Of a DNA stretch of 36,496 nucleotides, positions 17,064 to 26,932 are shown in pieces. The DNA is from Burkholderiaceae bacterium. Its GTDB lineage: Bacteria > Pseudomonadota > Gammaproteobacteria > Burkholderiales > Burkholderiaceae_E. Every line of letters starts with the position of its first letter. Position 1 is the first letter of the stretch. The translations under genes were made by a program, and so were the position numbers. The stretch is from NCBI GenBank assembly GCA_024637155.1, contig JAGXFR010000004.1, positions 1 to 36,496 of the forward strand, read 5' to 3'. The notes below the pieces were generated by a model. The model worked only from the letters and a program-made list of their open reading frames with translations. It did not search any database and was not told the origin of the DNA.

Positions 17064-18749
17064 ATGACTGCACGCTCGGCACTTGACTCTCCCCGGTGGC
17101 GTTCCCCCGCGCCCCGCGCACTCACGGCGCTGCTGGCCACGCTGGTCGCTTCCTGCGGCGGCGGTGGGACCAGCACCCCGCCCATTGTCGTCGGCTCGCA
17201 GTTGAACGACGCCTCCTGTTACTACCAGTACACGCTGCCGGGCACGGTGGTGCCGATCATGGGTGCCGACCCGCTCTTCGGGCAGCTCTGGCACCTGCAG
17301 AACACCGGTCAGGGCGGCGGCGTCGCCGGCGAGGATATCCGGGCGGTTCCCGCGTGGAGCGTGACCAAGGGCAGCGGCGTGCGCATCGCGGTGCTCGACG
17401 ACGGGGTCGAGCTGTTCCACGACGACCTGACTGCCAACCTGATCGCCGGCGCCAGCTTCGACTACCGCCCGGCGCGCTATGGCGGCATCTACCCGCTGCC
17501 CTGCGCGATCAACAACGACCACGGAACACAGGTGACCGGCGTCCTCGCGGCGCGCGACTCCAACGCGACCGGGGTGGCCGGCGTCGCACCGCGCGCGGGC
17601 TTCGTCGCCTACAACGTGCTCGCCGCGACCACCGTTTCCAACATCGCCAACGCGCTCACCCGCGACGGACAGAACAATGCCGTCTACAACAACAGCTGGG
17701 GCTCGCCCGACGACGTCGCGGACGGCGGCGGCGGCATTTTGCACCGGATCGACACCAGCTTCGCTCCCGCCATCGCGCAAGGCATCGCCAACGGTCGCGG
17801 CGGCAAGGGTTCCATTTACATGTTCCCCGCCGGCAACGGGGGTTGCTTCGCGAACAATTCGCTGGGCGTCTGCCAGAATGACAACTCGAACTTCGACGGC
17901 TACCTGACCCATCGGGGCGTGAACCCGATCTGTGCGGTCGACGATCGCGGCAAGTCGCCCTGGTGGGCGGAAGGCGGCGCCAACGTGCTGGTCTGCGCGC
18001 CCTCGAGCGGTGACCGCAACGCGCCGCTGGGCTACATCTCCACGACCGCGGTCGGCAACACCTACTCGAACGAGTTCAGCGGCACCTCCGCGTCGACCCC
18101 GATGGCCTCGGGCGTGGCCGCGCTGATGCTGGCCGCGAACCCGAACCTGAGCTGGCGCGACGTGCGCATCGTGCTCGCGAAGAGCGCGCGCAGGAACGAC
18201 GCCACCGACCCCGGCTGGACGACGAACTTCGGGCTGAACCACCACCCGCGCTATGCCTTCGGGGTCATCAACGCCCAGGCCGCGGTGGCACTCGCCACCG
18301 GCTGGGCGTCGGTCGGAACCAGCGCCACGCTGGCTTCGTGTGCGCCGCTGGGCGCCAGCGGCAGCACGGTCAACATCAGCCTGCCGGACGCTCCGCCGGT
18401 CGGATCGCCCATTGCGCGCACGGATTCCGTCACCGTGTCGTCCGCAAACTGCCCCGCAGTCTCGACGATCGAACAGGTGGAAGTCGATTTCGAGGCCACC
18501 CATGCGTACGGCGGCGACCTGCGCGTCGAACTGGTGAGCCCCAACGGCCTGGTCAGCGTGCTCGCCAACGAGCGCATCTGTGACGGAGCCGGCGACGCCT
18601 GCGGTGCCTACAGCCCGGCGTGGACTTTCGCTTCGGTGCGCCATCTGGAAGAGCCGAGCGGCGGCAACTGGACCCTGCGCGTCACCGATGCGCAGAACGG
18701 CGACACCGGCACGTGGGTGCGCTGGAACCTGCGCTTCTGGGGACGCTGA
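17064..18749 (+). CDS. Kexin/furin-like subtilase lipoprotein with P-domain, no propeptide
   Basis: A 561-residue S8 serine protease. The signal peptide ends in LVAS-Cys31, a lipobox. Only about 40 residues separate Cys31 from the catalytic-domain start (LFGQLWHLQNTGQ), too few for a propeptide. The triad is Asp112 (AVLDDGVE), His153 (NNDHGTQVTG) and Ser342 (GTSASTP), with oxyanion Asn258. Asp113, Asp216 (WGSPDD) and Asp278/Tyr280 (NFDGY) align by eye with furin Asp154, Asp258 and Asp306/Tyr308, predicting cleavage after basic residues. Residues about 430-561 form a P-domain (EVDFEATHAYGGDLRVELVS). No ribosome-binding site is clear; a TACACT at 17021-17026 may be the -10. The stop overlaps the next gene's start as TGATG. 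Confidence 0.92.
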   Translation: MTARSALDSPRWRSPAPRALTALLATLVASCGGGGTSTPPIVVGSQLNDASCYYQYTLPGTVVPIMGADPLFGQLWHLQNTGQGGGVAGEDIRAVPAWSVTKGSGVRIAVLDDGVELFHDDLTANLIAGASFDYRPARYGGIYPLPCAINNDHGTQVTGVLAARDSNATGVAGVAPRAGFVAYNVLAATTVSNIANALTRDGQNNAVYNNSWGSPDDVADGGGGILHRIDTSFAPAIAQGIANGRGGKGSIYMFPAGNGGCFANNSLGVCQNDNSNFDGYLTHRGVNPICAVDDRGKSPWWAEGGANVLVCAPSSGDRNAPLGYISTTAVGNTYSNEFSGTSASTPMASGVAALMLAANPNLSWRDVRIVLAKSARRNDATDPGWTTNFGLNHHPRYAFGVINAQAAVALATGWASVGTSATLASCAPLGASGSTVNISLPDAPPVGSPIARTDSVTVSSANCPAVSTIEQVEVDFEATHAYGGDLRVELVSPNGLVSVLANERICDGAGDACGAYSPAWTFASVRHLEEPSGGNWTLRVTDAQNGDTGTWVRWNLRFWGR

Positions 18750-19318
18750 TGAAACGCCTGATCACGCTCGCCTGCGGCGCGGCCCTGAGCGCCGGCGTGC
18801 CGGTTTTCGCGCAGGATGCGCCGCCGCCGAACCGCCCCGTGGTGACGAAGTCTCACCGGGCCATCGCCATGCCGGCGCCCGACGCCTACTGGTACGACGG
18901 CAACACGCGCCGCGCGCTGCGGCTCGATCGCGAACAGGTCGCCGACTTCGCCGACGCCGCCAGCGGCGCGGCGCGCGGTCGTCCCGTGCTGCGCAAGTCG
19001 GCGCCGGGCGATTCGCGCCTTTTCTCCGGAAAATCCTCGCCGGTCTTTCGCACGGTCGAGAACCCGCGTGCCGCGGTGCGCGCGCTTCCCGGCGGCATCG
19101 TCGTCACGTTGCGCACGCCGGGCAGCGCCGAGCACGCGAACGCGGCGCTCGCGCCCTTCGGGCTGCGCGTCACGCGAGCGGTCGATCCTTCGGGGCTGCG
19201 CTGGGTGGTCGACACCGAAGCGGGGCTCGTGGCGCTGGAAAAAGCCAACCAGCTCCACGAGAGCGGCGCTTTTACATCGGCAGCGCCGGACTGGTGGGTG
19301 GGCGTCGCGAAGAAGTAG
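18749..19318 (+). CDS. Secreted protein resembling a free-standing subtilase propeptide (external chaperone)
   Basis: A 189-residue protein with a signal peptide (MKRLITLACGAALSAGVPVFA, cleavage near residue 21). A YWYDGNTRRALRLDREQVAD segment (47-66) resembles pro-regions of some S8 proteases. Residues about 112-185 have an alpha/beta propeptide-like order ending in LVALEKANQLHESGAFTSA then APDWW, close to the usual ending of S8 propeptides (ANxLxESGxxxxAxPxF/W). The chain ends in Lys188-Lys189, a sequence a kexin-like active site would bind. It starts on the last base of the protease stop (TGATG), so the two are made together. By analogy with Aeromonas sobria ORF2, it probably folds, inhibits or escorts the upstream protease. 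This function is inferred. Confidence 0.75.
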   Translation: MKRLITLACGAALSAGVPVFAQDAPPPNRPVVTKSHRAIAMPAPDAYWYDGNTRRALRLDREQVADFADAASGAARGRPVLRKSAPGDSRLFSGKSSPVFRTVENPRAAVRALPGGIVVTLRTPGSAEHANAALAPFGLRVTRAVDPSGLRWVVDTEAGLVALEKANQLHESGAFTSAAPDWWVGVAKK

Positions 19319-19346
19319 GTCGCGTCGGGAGATGGCGCAAGCAAAC

Positions 19347-19352
19347 TACAAT
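19347..19352 (+). promoter_or_regulatory. Candidate -10 element of pepN
   Basis: TACAAT lies 26 bases before the ATG at 19379 in the 60-base gap after the protease/chaperone pair. It would give a leader of about 20 bases. No -35 match or ribosome-binding site is evident. Confidence 0.3.
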
Positions 19353-19378
19353 GCGCCATTCTCCACGCTGCGCTCACC

Positions 19379-22084
19379 ATGCACACGGATCCCTCCGTCA
19401 CGATTCGACGAGTCGACTACACGCCGCCCGTTTTTCGGGTCGAGACGGTCGATCTCGTCTTCGATCTGGATCCGGCCTGCACCCGCGTGCATGCGAGTCT
19501 GGAGGTGCGCAGCACCATCGGGGCCGCCGCGACGCTCGCGCTCGACGGCGCGGGGCTCACGCTCGTCGAACTGCGGCTTGACGGCGCGCTGCTCGCGCCC
19601 GGACGCTACACGCTCGACGACACGACGCTGACCATTCCCGACTGCCCGCCGCGCGCCCGCGTCGAGCTCGTCACCGAGATCTCCCCGGAGCGCAACACCG
19701 CGCTCGAGGGCCTCTACGTATCCGCCGGCAACTTCTTCACGCAGTGCGAGGCGCAGGGCTTCCGGCGCATCACCTTCTTTCCCGATCGCCCCGACGTAAT
19801 GGCGCGCTACCAGGTCACGCTGCGCGCCGCGCGCGCCGCGTTTCCAGTGCTGCTCTCCAACGGCAACCTGGTCGAGCAGGGCGAGTGCGGCGCCGAGCGC
19901 CCTGGCTGGCACTGGGCGCGCTGGGAGGATCCGTTTCCCAAGCCCAGCTATCTCTTCGCGCTGGTGGCCGGCCACTTCGCCGTGACCGAGCAGCGCATCA
20001 GCACGCGCTCGGGCCGCGACGCGCTGCTGCAGGTGTGGGTGAAGCCGGGCCATGAGGCACGCAGCGCGCACGCGATGGAATCGCTGGTGCGCGCCATCCG
20101 CTGGGACGAGGAGCGCTTCGGGCTCGAACTCGACCTGGAGCGCTTCATGATCGTCGCAGTGGACGATTTCAACATGGGGGCGATGGAGAACAAGGGGCTG
20201 AACATCTTCAACACGAAGTACGTGTTCGCCGAACCGCGCATCGCCACGGACAGCGACTTCAATGCGGTGGAGTCGGTCGTCGGCCACGAGTACTTCCACA
20301 ACTGGACCGGCAACCGCGTGACGTGCCGCGACTGGTTCCAGCTCACGCTCAAGGAAGGCCTGACGGTCTTTCGCGACCAGGAATTCTCCGCCGACCTGCG
20401 CGCCGCGCAGGCGGGCGGCGCGCAGGCCGCGGCAAGCGCCCGCGCGGTGCAGCGCATCGACGATGTGCGCGTGCTGCGCGCCGCGCAGTTCCCCGAAGAT
20501 GCCGGACCCATGGCCCACCCCGTGCGCCCCGAGAGCTACCGGGAGATCAACAATTTCTACACCGTCACGGTCTACGAGAAGGGCGCCGAGGTCGTGCGCA
20601 TGCTCCAGACGCTGGTCGGGGTGGCGGGTTTCCGCCGGGGCATCGAGCTTTACTTCGCGCGCCACGACGGCCAGGCCGTGACCTGTGACGACTTCGTCGC
20701 GGCGATCGCCGACGCCAACGGCGTCGAGCTTTCGCAGTTCGCGCGCTGGTACGCGCGCCCCGGCACGCCCGTGCTCGAGGTGTCGAGCGATTACGACGCG
20801 GTGCGCCGGGAATTCGCGCTCACCGTGCGACAGCAGGGCGCGAGCGTCGCGCCGCTGCACATCCCGTTTGCCGTCGGCCTGGTCGCCCCCGACGGGCGCG
20901 ACGTGCCGCTGCATCTCGCCGGCACGAAGCCGTCGACAGCACCGGCTGCGTCGAGCGCAACGGCAGAGACCCTGATTCTCGACGTGCGCAAGAACGAGCA
21001 GCGCTTCGTGTTCACCGACGTGCCCGCCGGATGCGTGCCCTCACTGCTGCGCAATTTCTCCGCACCCGTGATCGTCGCGGCCGATGACTCGGACGACACG
21101 CTCGCCTTTCTCGCCGGCCACGACGCGGATCCGTTCAATCGTTGGGAGGCCGCGCAGCATCTGGCGCTGCGCGCGGTGCTCACAATCCTCGCGGGCACAG
21201 CGCCACCGACCGCCGCGCAGCGCCTGCTCGAAGTCTTCGCGCGCACGGTTGTGGACGCCTCGCTCGACGCAGCGTTTCGCGAACAGGTGATCGCGCTGCC
21301 GCCCGAGGCAGTCCTCGCCGAGCACATGGAGCTGATCGACCCGGTGGCCCTGCGCGCTGCGCGCCACGCGCTGCGCGCTGAACTCGCGCGCGCGCTCGCG
21401 CCGATGTGGCACGACACCTGGCACGCGCTGGCCGATCCGGCGCCGTATCGGCGCGACGCCGCGAGCACGTCGCGGCGCACGCTGCGCAACGCCGCCCTCG
21501 CCTACTGGGTCGCGACCGGGGCGCCCCCCGCGTTCGCGGCCGCCGCCGCACAGTGCCGCGACGCCGACAACATGACCGATCGCATCGCCGCGCTGCACGT
21601 GCTCGTCAACAGCCCGGCGCCGCAGCGCGCGCAAGCGCTCGCGGCGTTTGCCGCGGAATTCCACGACGAGCCGCTGGTGCTCGACAAGTGGTTCGCCGCG
21701 CAGGCGACGATGCACCGCCAGAGCGACGACCCGCCGGTGCTCGAGCGCGTGCGGGAACTCGCGCAGCATCCCGCCTTCTCGATTCGCAATCCGAACCGCG
21801 TGCGCGCACTCTTTGGCAGTTTCTGCCACGGCAACGCCGCGGAATTTCACGCGGCCGACGGTTCAGGCTACGATTTCTGGGTCGAGCAGGTGCTCGCGCT
21901 CGACGCAATCAACCCGCAGGCCGCGGCCCGCATCGCCCGCGCCTTCGAGCGCTGGCCTAAGTTCACGCCGCAACGCCGAGACGCCATGCGCTCCGCGCTG
22001 CGGAGGGTCGCCGACCAGGATGGCCTTTCTGCGGGCGTGCGTGAAATTGTCGAGCGATCGCTCGCGCAGAAGGTGCCAACATGA
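19379..22084 (+). CDS. pepN: Aminopeptidase N (M1 family)
   Basis: A 901-residue cytosolic M1 zinc aminopeptidase that trims N-terminal residues from peptides. The substrate-binding GAMEN motif is at 267-271, the zinc site HEYFH at 303-307 (in [14 protein letters not shown]), and the third zinc ligand Glu326 in [16 protein letters not shown]. Length and sequence match the proteobacterial PepN type with an all-helical C-terminal domain (about residues 560-901). No secretion signal is present. The stop forms an ATGA with a tiny open frame, and fbp follows 37 bases later on the same strand, so co-transcription is plausible. Confidence 0.96.
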   Translation: MHTDPSVTIRRVDYTPPVFRVETVDLVFDLDPACTRVHASLEVRSTIGAAATLALDGAGLTLVELRLDGALLAPGRYTLDDTTLTIPDCPPRARVELVTEISPERNTALEGLYVSAGNFFTQCEAQGFRRITFFPDRPDVMARYQVTLRAARAAFPVLLSNGNLVEQGECGAERPGWHWARWEDPFPKPSYLFALVAGHFAVTEQRISTRSGRDALLQVWVKPGHEARSAHAMESLVRAIRWDEERFGLELDLERFMIVAVDDFNMGAMENKGLNIFNTKYVFAEPRIATDSDFNAVESVVGHEYFHNWTGNRVTCRDWFQLTLKEGLTVFRDQEFSADLRAAQAGGAQAAASARAVQRIDDVRVLRAAQFPEDAGPMAHPVRPESYREINNFYTVTVYEKGAEVVRMLQTLVGVAGFRRGIELYFARHDGQAVTCDDFVAAIADANGVELSQFARWYARPGTPVLEVSSDYDAVRREFALTVRQQGASVAPLHIPFAVGLVAPDGRDVPLHLAGTKPSTAPAASSATAETLILDVRKNEQRFVFTDVPAGCVPSLLRNFSAPVIVAADDSDDTLAFLAGHDADPFNRWEAAQHLALRAVLTILAGTAPPTAAQRLLEVFARTVVDASLDAAFREQVIALPPEAVLAEHMELIDPVALRAARHALRAELARALAPMWHDTWHALADPAPYRRDAASTSRRTLRNAALAYWVATGAPPAFAAAAAQCRDADNMTDRIAALHVLVNSPAPQRAQALAAFAAEFHDEPLVLDKWFAAQATMHRQSDDPPVLERVRELAQHPAFSIRNPNRVRALFGSFCHGNAAEFHAADGSGYDFWVEQVLALDAINPQAAARIARAFERWPKFTPQRRDAMRSALRRVADQDGLSAGVREIVERSLAQKVPT

Positions 22085-22110
22085 GCGACGCGGTTTCCCA
22101 TTTCGTTTGA
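22081..22110 (+). other. Nine-codon open frame between pepN and fbp
   Basis: ATG at 22081 overlaps the pepN stop (ATGA) and reads MSDAVSHFV before a TGA, 11 bases short of the fbp ATG. It could carry terminating ribosomes toward the fbp start (CGGAG at 22111-22115). It may equally be chance; its only support is the overlap and its position. Confidence 0.2.
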
Positions 22111-22121
22111 CGGAGCATCGG

Positions 22122-23129
22122 ATGACTTCACCCATCAGCCTGACCCAGTATCTGGTTCTCAAGCAGCGCGAGAAGGGCCTGATCCCGGGCGAACTGCGGC
22201 TGCTGCTCGAAGTGGTCACCCGCGCGTGCAAGCGCATCAGCATTGCGGTGAGCAAGGGCGCGCTCGGCGGCTCACTCGGCCTGGCGGGAAGCTACAACGT
22301 GCAGGGCGAATCCCAGCGCAAGCTCGATGTGATCGCCAACGAGACGCTGCTCGAGGCCAACGAGTGGGGCGGACACCTCGCTGCGATGGCCTCCGAGGAG
22401 ATGGATCATTCCTACACGATTCCCAACCGCTATCCCAAGGGCGAATTCCTGCTGCTCTTCGATCCGCTCGACGGCTCCTCGAATATCGACGTCAACGTTT
22501 CGGTGGGCACCATCTTCTCCGTGCTGCACCTGCCCGAGGGGGCCACCGAGCCGCGCGAGGAAGACTTCCTGCAGCCGGGCACGCGCCAGCTCGCCGCCGG
22601 CTACGCAGTCTACGGCCCGTCGAGCATCCTGGTGCTCACGGTCGGCGACGGCGTGGCCACCTTCACGCTCGATCGAGAGGCCGGCAGCTGGACGCTCACC
22701 GAGGATCAGCTGCGCATTCCCGAGACCACGCGCGAGTACGCGATCAACGCTTCCAACCGGCGCCACTGGGAGCCGCCCGTGCTGCGCTACATCGACGAAC
22801 TGCTGGCCGGCGCCGAAGGCCCGCGCGGCGTGGACTTCAACATGCGCTGGGTCGCGTCGATGGTCGCCGACGTGCACCGGATCATCCACCGCGGCGGCAT
22901 CTTCATGTACCCGCGCGACAACCGCGAACCTGACCGGCTCGGCAAGCTGCGCCTGCTCTACGAGGCCAATCCGATGGCCTTCATCGTCGAGCAGGCCGGC
23001 GGCGCCGCCACCAACGGCCGGCAGCGCATTCTCGAGATCGAGCCGCAGACCCTGCACGAGCGCGTCGCGGTGTTCCTGGGATCGAAGGAAGAAGTCGAAC
23101 GGGTCACCGCGTACCACCTGGAGGGCTGA
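22122..23129 (+). CDS. fbp: Fructose-1,6-bisphosphatase class I
   Basis: A 335-residue enzyme that hydrolyses fructose-1,6-bisphosphate to fructose-6-phosphate in gluconeogenesis or the Calvin cycle. The metal site is the pair SEEMDHSY and [20 protein letters not shown]. The sugar-binding region includes [25 protein letters not shown], and [10 protein letters not shown] follows. Start ATG 22122 has CGGAG six bases upstream. With pyruvate carboxylase about 6 kb away the window holds two gluconeogenic steps, though they are not in one operon. Its last 26 bases overlap the 3' end of the opposing acetyltransferase gene. Confidence 0.96.
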   Translation: MTSPISLTQYLVLKQREKGLIPGELRLLLEVVTRACKRISIAVSKGALGGSLGLAGSYNVQGESQRKLDVIANETLLEANEWGGHLAAMASEEMDHSYTIPNRYPKGEFLLLFDPLDGSSNIDVNVSVGTIFSVLHLPEGATEPREEDFLQPGTRQLAAGYAVYGPSSILVLTVGDGVATFTLDREAGSWTLTEDQLRIPETTREYAINASNRRHWEPPVLRYIDELLAGAEGPRGVDFNMRWVASMVADVHRIIHRGGIFMYPRDNREPDRLGKLRLLYEANPMAFIVEQAGGAATNGRQRILEIEPQTLHERVAVFLGSKEEVERVTAYHLEG

Positions 23130-25860
23130 GCGCCGGCACGGCGCCACGAGGCGCGTCCGGCGGCGCTTCCAGCGCCGCCTGCTGCGCCACCGCGACGAGG
23201 TCCTTGGCCACCAGCCACATGGTCGGGTCGTCGGGGTCGGGAACCATCGTGAAGGCCAGGCGGCGCATCAGCCCGAGCATCGCCCGATTCGCCCGCAGCA
23301 CCACGCCCTGCATCTCGCGCAACCCCGTCTCGGCGGCCGCTTCGACGAGCGCCTGCATCATCTGGGAACCGAGTCCGATCCCCTGGAACGCGTCGGAGAT
23401 CGCCACCGCGAACTCGCAGGTCTCGCGATCGGGATTGAGCAGGTAGCGCACCACGCCCACGATCCGTTCCGGCGCGCCCGGCGCCGGTGCAGCGGTTTCT
23501 CCGGTCGTCCCGATCACCGCCACCAGCGCGAGTTCGCGGTCGTAATCGATCTGCGTGTAGCGCACCAGCATCTTGGGCGTGAGCTCGCTGATCGTCGAGA
23601 CGAAGCGGAAATAGCGCGACTGCTCCGAGAGCGATCGCATGTGCTCCTGCAGACCCTCGGCGTCCTCCGCGCGAATCGGGCGCAGCCGGCACGACTTCCC
23701 GTCGCGCAGCGACAGTTCGCGGATCAGGTGCGCCGGGTACGGGAGAATCGCCATGTGCGCGTAACGCCCGTGACCGACGCCGGCGGCGGGCTCGCTGCGC
23801 ACGATCACGCGCGCGTCCACCGCGATGGCGCCGTCCTCGTTGACGATGATCGGGTTGATGTCCATCTGCTCGATCAGCGGAATCTCGCAGACCATCTCGG
23901 AGACGCGAATCAGGATCGCCTCGATCGCGGCGAAGTTCGCGCGGGGCGCCCCGCGAAACTCGCTCAGCGCGCGCGCGATTCCGGTGCGCTCGATCATGCG
24001 GCGCGCGAGAAAACGATTGAGCGGCGGAAACTCGAGCGTGGCGCCGCGCATCAGTTCGATCATCGTGCCGCCGGCGCCAAACGCGATCACCGGCCCGAAT
24101 GTCGGATCGCGCACCACGCCCACGTAGAGCTCGCGCCCCGTGCGTACCGCGTGCATTTTCTGCACGGTCACGCCGTCGATGCGCGCCGCCGGGGCCGCCG
24201 CGTGCACCGCGGCGAGGATGCGTTCGAACTGCGCCACCAGTTCCGCCGGATTGCGCACGTCGAGCACCACACCGCCGACGTCGCTCTTGTGCGTGATGTC
24301 GTTGGAGGCAATCTTGAGCACCACCGGATAGCCCATTTCGGCGGCGATCTGCTCGGCCTCCGCGGGGGTGCGGGCGAGCAGCGTGTGCGTCACCGGAATC
24401 GCGAAGGCGCCGAGCAGCGCCTTGGATTCCCGCTCGGTGAGCACCGTGCGCCGCTTGGCGAGCACACCCGCGACGAGCGCGCGTGCGCCCTCCAGGTCCG
24501 GTGCCGATTCACCCGAAAGAGACGGCGGGATCTGCTGGAGCAGGCGCTGATTCTCGTGAAAAGTGGCGACATTCAGGTACGCGTCGACCGCCGCTTCGGG
24601 TGTGCGAAAGACCGGAATGCCCGCGCGATCGAGCACCTGTCGCAACGGTCGGGCGGCGGTCTCGCCCAGCCAGCAGGCAAACAGCGGTCGCGCGAGCGTC
24701 GGCACGATCCGCGCGATGCGTTCGGTGATGCCCTCCGCATCGATCCCCAGTCCCGGGGCCAGCACCACCAGAATGCCATCGGTTTCGCGGTCGGCCGCGA
24801 GGATGCGCACCGCGCGTTCCCAGGTCGCCGGATCGGCATCGATGCCCAGCACCAGCGGGTTGCTCGGGCGCACCCCGGGCAGCTGGAGGGCGATCCCTTC
24901 CACCGTCGCCGAGGACAGCGTTTCGACGTTGACCTTGCGCAGCGCGGCCTGGTCGAGCCCGAGCACCGCCGGGCCGTAGCCGTTGGAGAGCACCGCGAGG
25001 CGCTTGCCCAGCGGCCACTGGCGCGTGGCCAGATAACGCGCGGCCGTGAACATCTGCGTGAAGAGCCCGATCTGCAGCGCACCCGCGCGGCGCAGCGCGG
25101 CCGAGTAGACCGCATCGCTGCCGCAGATCGCGCCCGAGTGCGTCAGCACCCGATGCTGCGGCCGGTCGCTGCGCCCGCCGCGCAACACCACCACCGGCTT
25201 GACGGTGGCCAGCGCACGCAACGAGCTCATGAACGCGCGGCTGCCGCGCACCGCGTTCAGGTACATGACCACCGCCTTGGTGCGCGGATCGTTGGCGAGA
25301 AAATCGAGCAGGTCCGGAAGCTCGACGTCGAACTCGGCCCCGAGCGCGGCCACGAGCGAGAAACCGATCGAGGTCTCGCCCGCCCAGTCGATGATCGATG
25401 CGCCGAGCGCGCCCGACTGGCTGACCAACGCGACGTTGCCCGGCGCGGCGAGCGGTCCGAGGCGCCCGACATTGAGGTTGCGCGGCGGGCGTTGGAACCC
25501 GAAGCGCCCCGGACCGAGCAGGCGCATGTGGTAATCGCGTGCGATGCGCAGCCACAGGTCGCGGCTGGCAACCTCGCCGGGATGCTGCAGCAGCACCGCG
25601 CCGCGCGCCTGTGCGCGGCCCGCCACCTTAAGCGCCGCGGTCACCTCTTCCGGCGGCACATCGATCACCGCAAGATCGACCCCGCGGGCCGGGCGCGACG
25701 AGCCCGAGGACCGCCCGACGCGCACGAAACGCACCGGAATGCCGCATTGGCGCAGGTCCTGGTACATCTTTGCGTGCCATCCCGTGGCATGCGCGTCGCC
25801 GCGCACGACCAGGATCGACGCCGGATCGAACAGCGGGGCGAGATAGTGACGCTGATCCAT
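23104..25860 (-). CDS. PatZ/Pka-type protein lysine acetyltransferase (acyl-CoA synthetase-like plus GNAT)
   Basis: A 918-residue protein. Residues about 8-460 are the CoA-binding and ligase parts of an NDP-forming acyl-CoA synthetase ([40 protein letters not shown]). Residues about 470-705 are an ATP-grasp domain ([28 protein letters not shown]). Residues about 725-895 are a GNAT domain ([20 protein letters not shown]; acetyl-CoA loop [19 protein letters not shown]). Homologues acetylate acetyl-CoA synthetase and other enzymes, lowering activity. A His is present in THSGA; whether that is the synthetase catalytic His, said to be lost in Pat enzymes, needs alignment. It starts 15 bases after the deacylase stop, with GGAAGG upstream. 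About 25 C-terminal residues look unstructured. Confidence 0.9.
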   Translation of the reverse strand: MDQRHYLAPLFDPASILVVRGDAHATGWHAKMYQDLRQCGIPVRFVRVGRSSGSSRPARGVDLAVIDVPPEEVTAALKVAGRAQARGAVLLQHPGEVASRDLWLRIARDYHMRLLGPGRFGFQRPPRNLNVGRLGPLAAPGNVALVSQSGALGASIIDWAGETSIGFSLVAALGAEFDVELPDLLDFLANDPRTKAVVMYLNAVRGSRAFMSSLRALATVKPVVVLRGGRSDRPQHRVLTHSGAICGSDAVYSAALRRAGALQIGLFTQMFTAARYLATRQWPLGKRLAVLSNGYGPAVLGLDQAALRKVNVETLSSATVEGIALQLPGVRPSNPLVLGIDADPATWERAVRILAADRETDGILVVLAPGLGIDAEGITERIARIVPTLARPLFACWLGETAARPLRQVLDRAGIPVFRTPEAAVDAYLNVATFHENQRLLQQIPPSLSGESAPDLEGARALVAGVLAKRRTVLTERESKALLGAFAIPVTHTLLARTPAEAEQIAAEMGYPVVLKIASNDITHKSDVGGVVLDVRNPAELVAQFERILAAVHAAAPAARIDGVTVQKMHAVRTGRELYVGVVRDPTFGPVIAFGAGGTMIELMRGATLEFPPLNRFLARRMIERTGIARALSEFRGAPRANFAAIEAILIRVSEMVCEIPLIEQMDINPIIVNEDGAIAVDARVIVRSEPAAGVGHGRYAHMAILPYPAHLIRELSLRDGKSCRLRPIRAEDAEGLQEHMRSLSEQSRYFRFVSTISELTPKMLVRYTQIDYDRELALVAVIGTTGETAAPAPGAPERIVGVVRYLLNPDRETCEFAVAISDAFQGIGLGSQMMQALVEAAAETGLREMQGVVLRANRAMLGLMRRLAFTMVPDPDDPTMWLVAKDLVAVAQQAALEAPPDAPRGAVPALSPPGGTR

Positions 25861-25875
25861 CGCGCGCGCCTTCCT

Positions 25876-26802
25876 TCAGTCGACGTCGAGCAGCGCGCGC
25901 ACGTGTGCTTCCACGCTGCGCGCCAGCGCCGGCAGATGGTAGCCGCCCTCGAGGAGCGACACGACACGGCCCGCGGCGCACTCGCGCGCCACCTCGATCA
26001 CCTGGCGCGTCACCCAGCCGAAGTCCTCGTCGCGCCATCCCAGGCGCGAGATGTCGTCCTCGCGGTGCGCGTCGAAGCCGGCCGAGATGAAGATCATTTC
26101 CGGCGCGAACTTGCGCAGGCGCGGCAGCCATTCCTCGACGACCGCGCGGCGCAGCGCGTCGCCATCCGAGTACGGGTCGAGCGGCACGTTGCACATGTTC
26201 AGCCCGCGCGGCTCCTCGCCCAGATTCGGGTAGAGGTTGCGCTCGAAGGTCGAGACCATGAACAGTCGGTCGTCGCCCGCGATGATGTCCTCGGTGCCGT
26301 TGCCGTGGTGCACGTCGAAGTCGACGATCGCGACCCGATCGAAGCCCAGCTCGTCGAGCGCGTGATACGCGCCGACCGCCACGTTGTTGAAAAAGCAGAA
26401 ACCCATCGGCTGCCCACGCTCGGCGTGGTGACCCGGCGGGCGCACCGGACAGAACGCGCGCGAGAAACCCTCTTTCGCGACCAGTTCCGCGCCAAGCACC
26501 GCCGCACCCGCCGCGTGCAGCGCCGCGGTCCACGTGTGCGCGTTCATCGACGTGTCCGGGTCCACCGCCACGTAGCCCTCCTGCGGCGCGGCGCCGTGCA
26601 GTTCGTAGTAATGGCGCGCGTCGTGGGCGCGCAGCAGCTGCTCCTGCGTGGCCTCGGGGGCGTCGAAGGGCACCATCAGGTCGAGCAGGCTGCGCACCAG
26701 CAGCCGGTCGGCGATCGCCGTGAGCCGCGCCGGGCACTCCGGGTGCCAGGCACCCATTTCGTGCAGCAGGAACGACGGGTGCGTGATGTAGGCAGTCTGC
26801 AT
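25876..26802 (-). CDS. HDAC-family deacylase (class II-like, AcuC/AphA superfamily)
   Basis: A 308-residue zinc deacetylase of the histone deacetylase superfamily. Motifs are RPPGHHAERG (His125-His126, catalytic charge relay), DFDVHHGNGT (zinc Asp163 and His165), SAGFDAHREDD (zinc Asp244) and LEGGYHL (Tyr288, transition-state residue). All catalytic residues are present, so it should be active. Substrates may be acetyl-lysine proteins, acetylpolyamines or other acyl amines. It is the first gene of an operon with the PatZ-type acetyltransferase, which favours a protein acyl-lysine substrate. Start ATG 26802 begins the conserved MQTAYITHPSFLLHEMG; an ATG at 26829 overlaps the promoter-like TAGAAT and is less likely. 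Confidence 0.92.
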   Translation of the reverse strand: MQTAYITHPSFLLHEMGAWHPECPARLTAIADRLLVRSLLDLMVPFDAPEATQEQLLRAHDARHYYELHGAAPQEGYVAVDPDTSMNAHTWTAALHAAGAAVLGAELVAKEGFSRAFCPVRPPGHHAERGQPMGFCFFNNVAVGAYHALDELGFDRVAIVDFDVHHGNGTEDIIAGDDRLFMVSTFERNLYPNLGEEPRGLNMCNVPLDPYSDGDALRRAVVEEWLPRLRKFAPEMIFISAGFDAHREDDISRLGWRDEDFGWVTRQVIEVARECAAGRVVSLLEGGYHLPALARSVEAHVRALLDVD

Positions 26803-26827
26803 ATCGAAACGGTCGCTCCCGCACGGC

Positions 26828-26833
26828 ATTCTA
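26828..26833 (-). promoter_or_regulatory. Candidate -10 element of the deacylase/acetyltransferase operon
   Basis: TAGAAT on the minus strand lies 25 bases before the ATG at 26802. It overlaps the upstream ATG at 26829, one reason to prefer the later start. No -35 element is evident. Confidence 0.33.
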
Positions 26834-26889
26834 GACGATCAACCGCGGCGGCCGTGCCGGTGCCCGCGGCGCCGGCGCCAGCCAACGCC

Positions 26890-26895
26890 TAGAAT
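26890..26895 (+). promoter_or_regulatory. Candidate -10 element of the AsmA-family gene
   Basis: TAGAAT, followed by an AT-rich stretch, lies 37 bases before the ATG at 26933. It is divergent from the TAGAAT of the deacylase operon 56 bases away. Confidence 0.35.
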
Positions 26896-26932
26896 AGATT
26901 AACGGATTTTGAAGGTCTCCCGAGGAGAATGG

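Noticed and set aside
23641..26892. Open frame of about 1,080 codons on the plus strand opposite the deacylase and acetyltransferase genes
   Set aside because: It spans two real genes on the other strand and has the His/Arg-rich composition of a shadow frame.
26909..26932. TTG start for the AsmA-family gene
   Set aside because: The added codons contain the GAGGAG ribosome-binding site for ATG 26933, which begins the normal membrane anchor.
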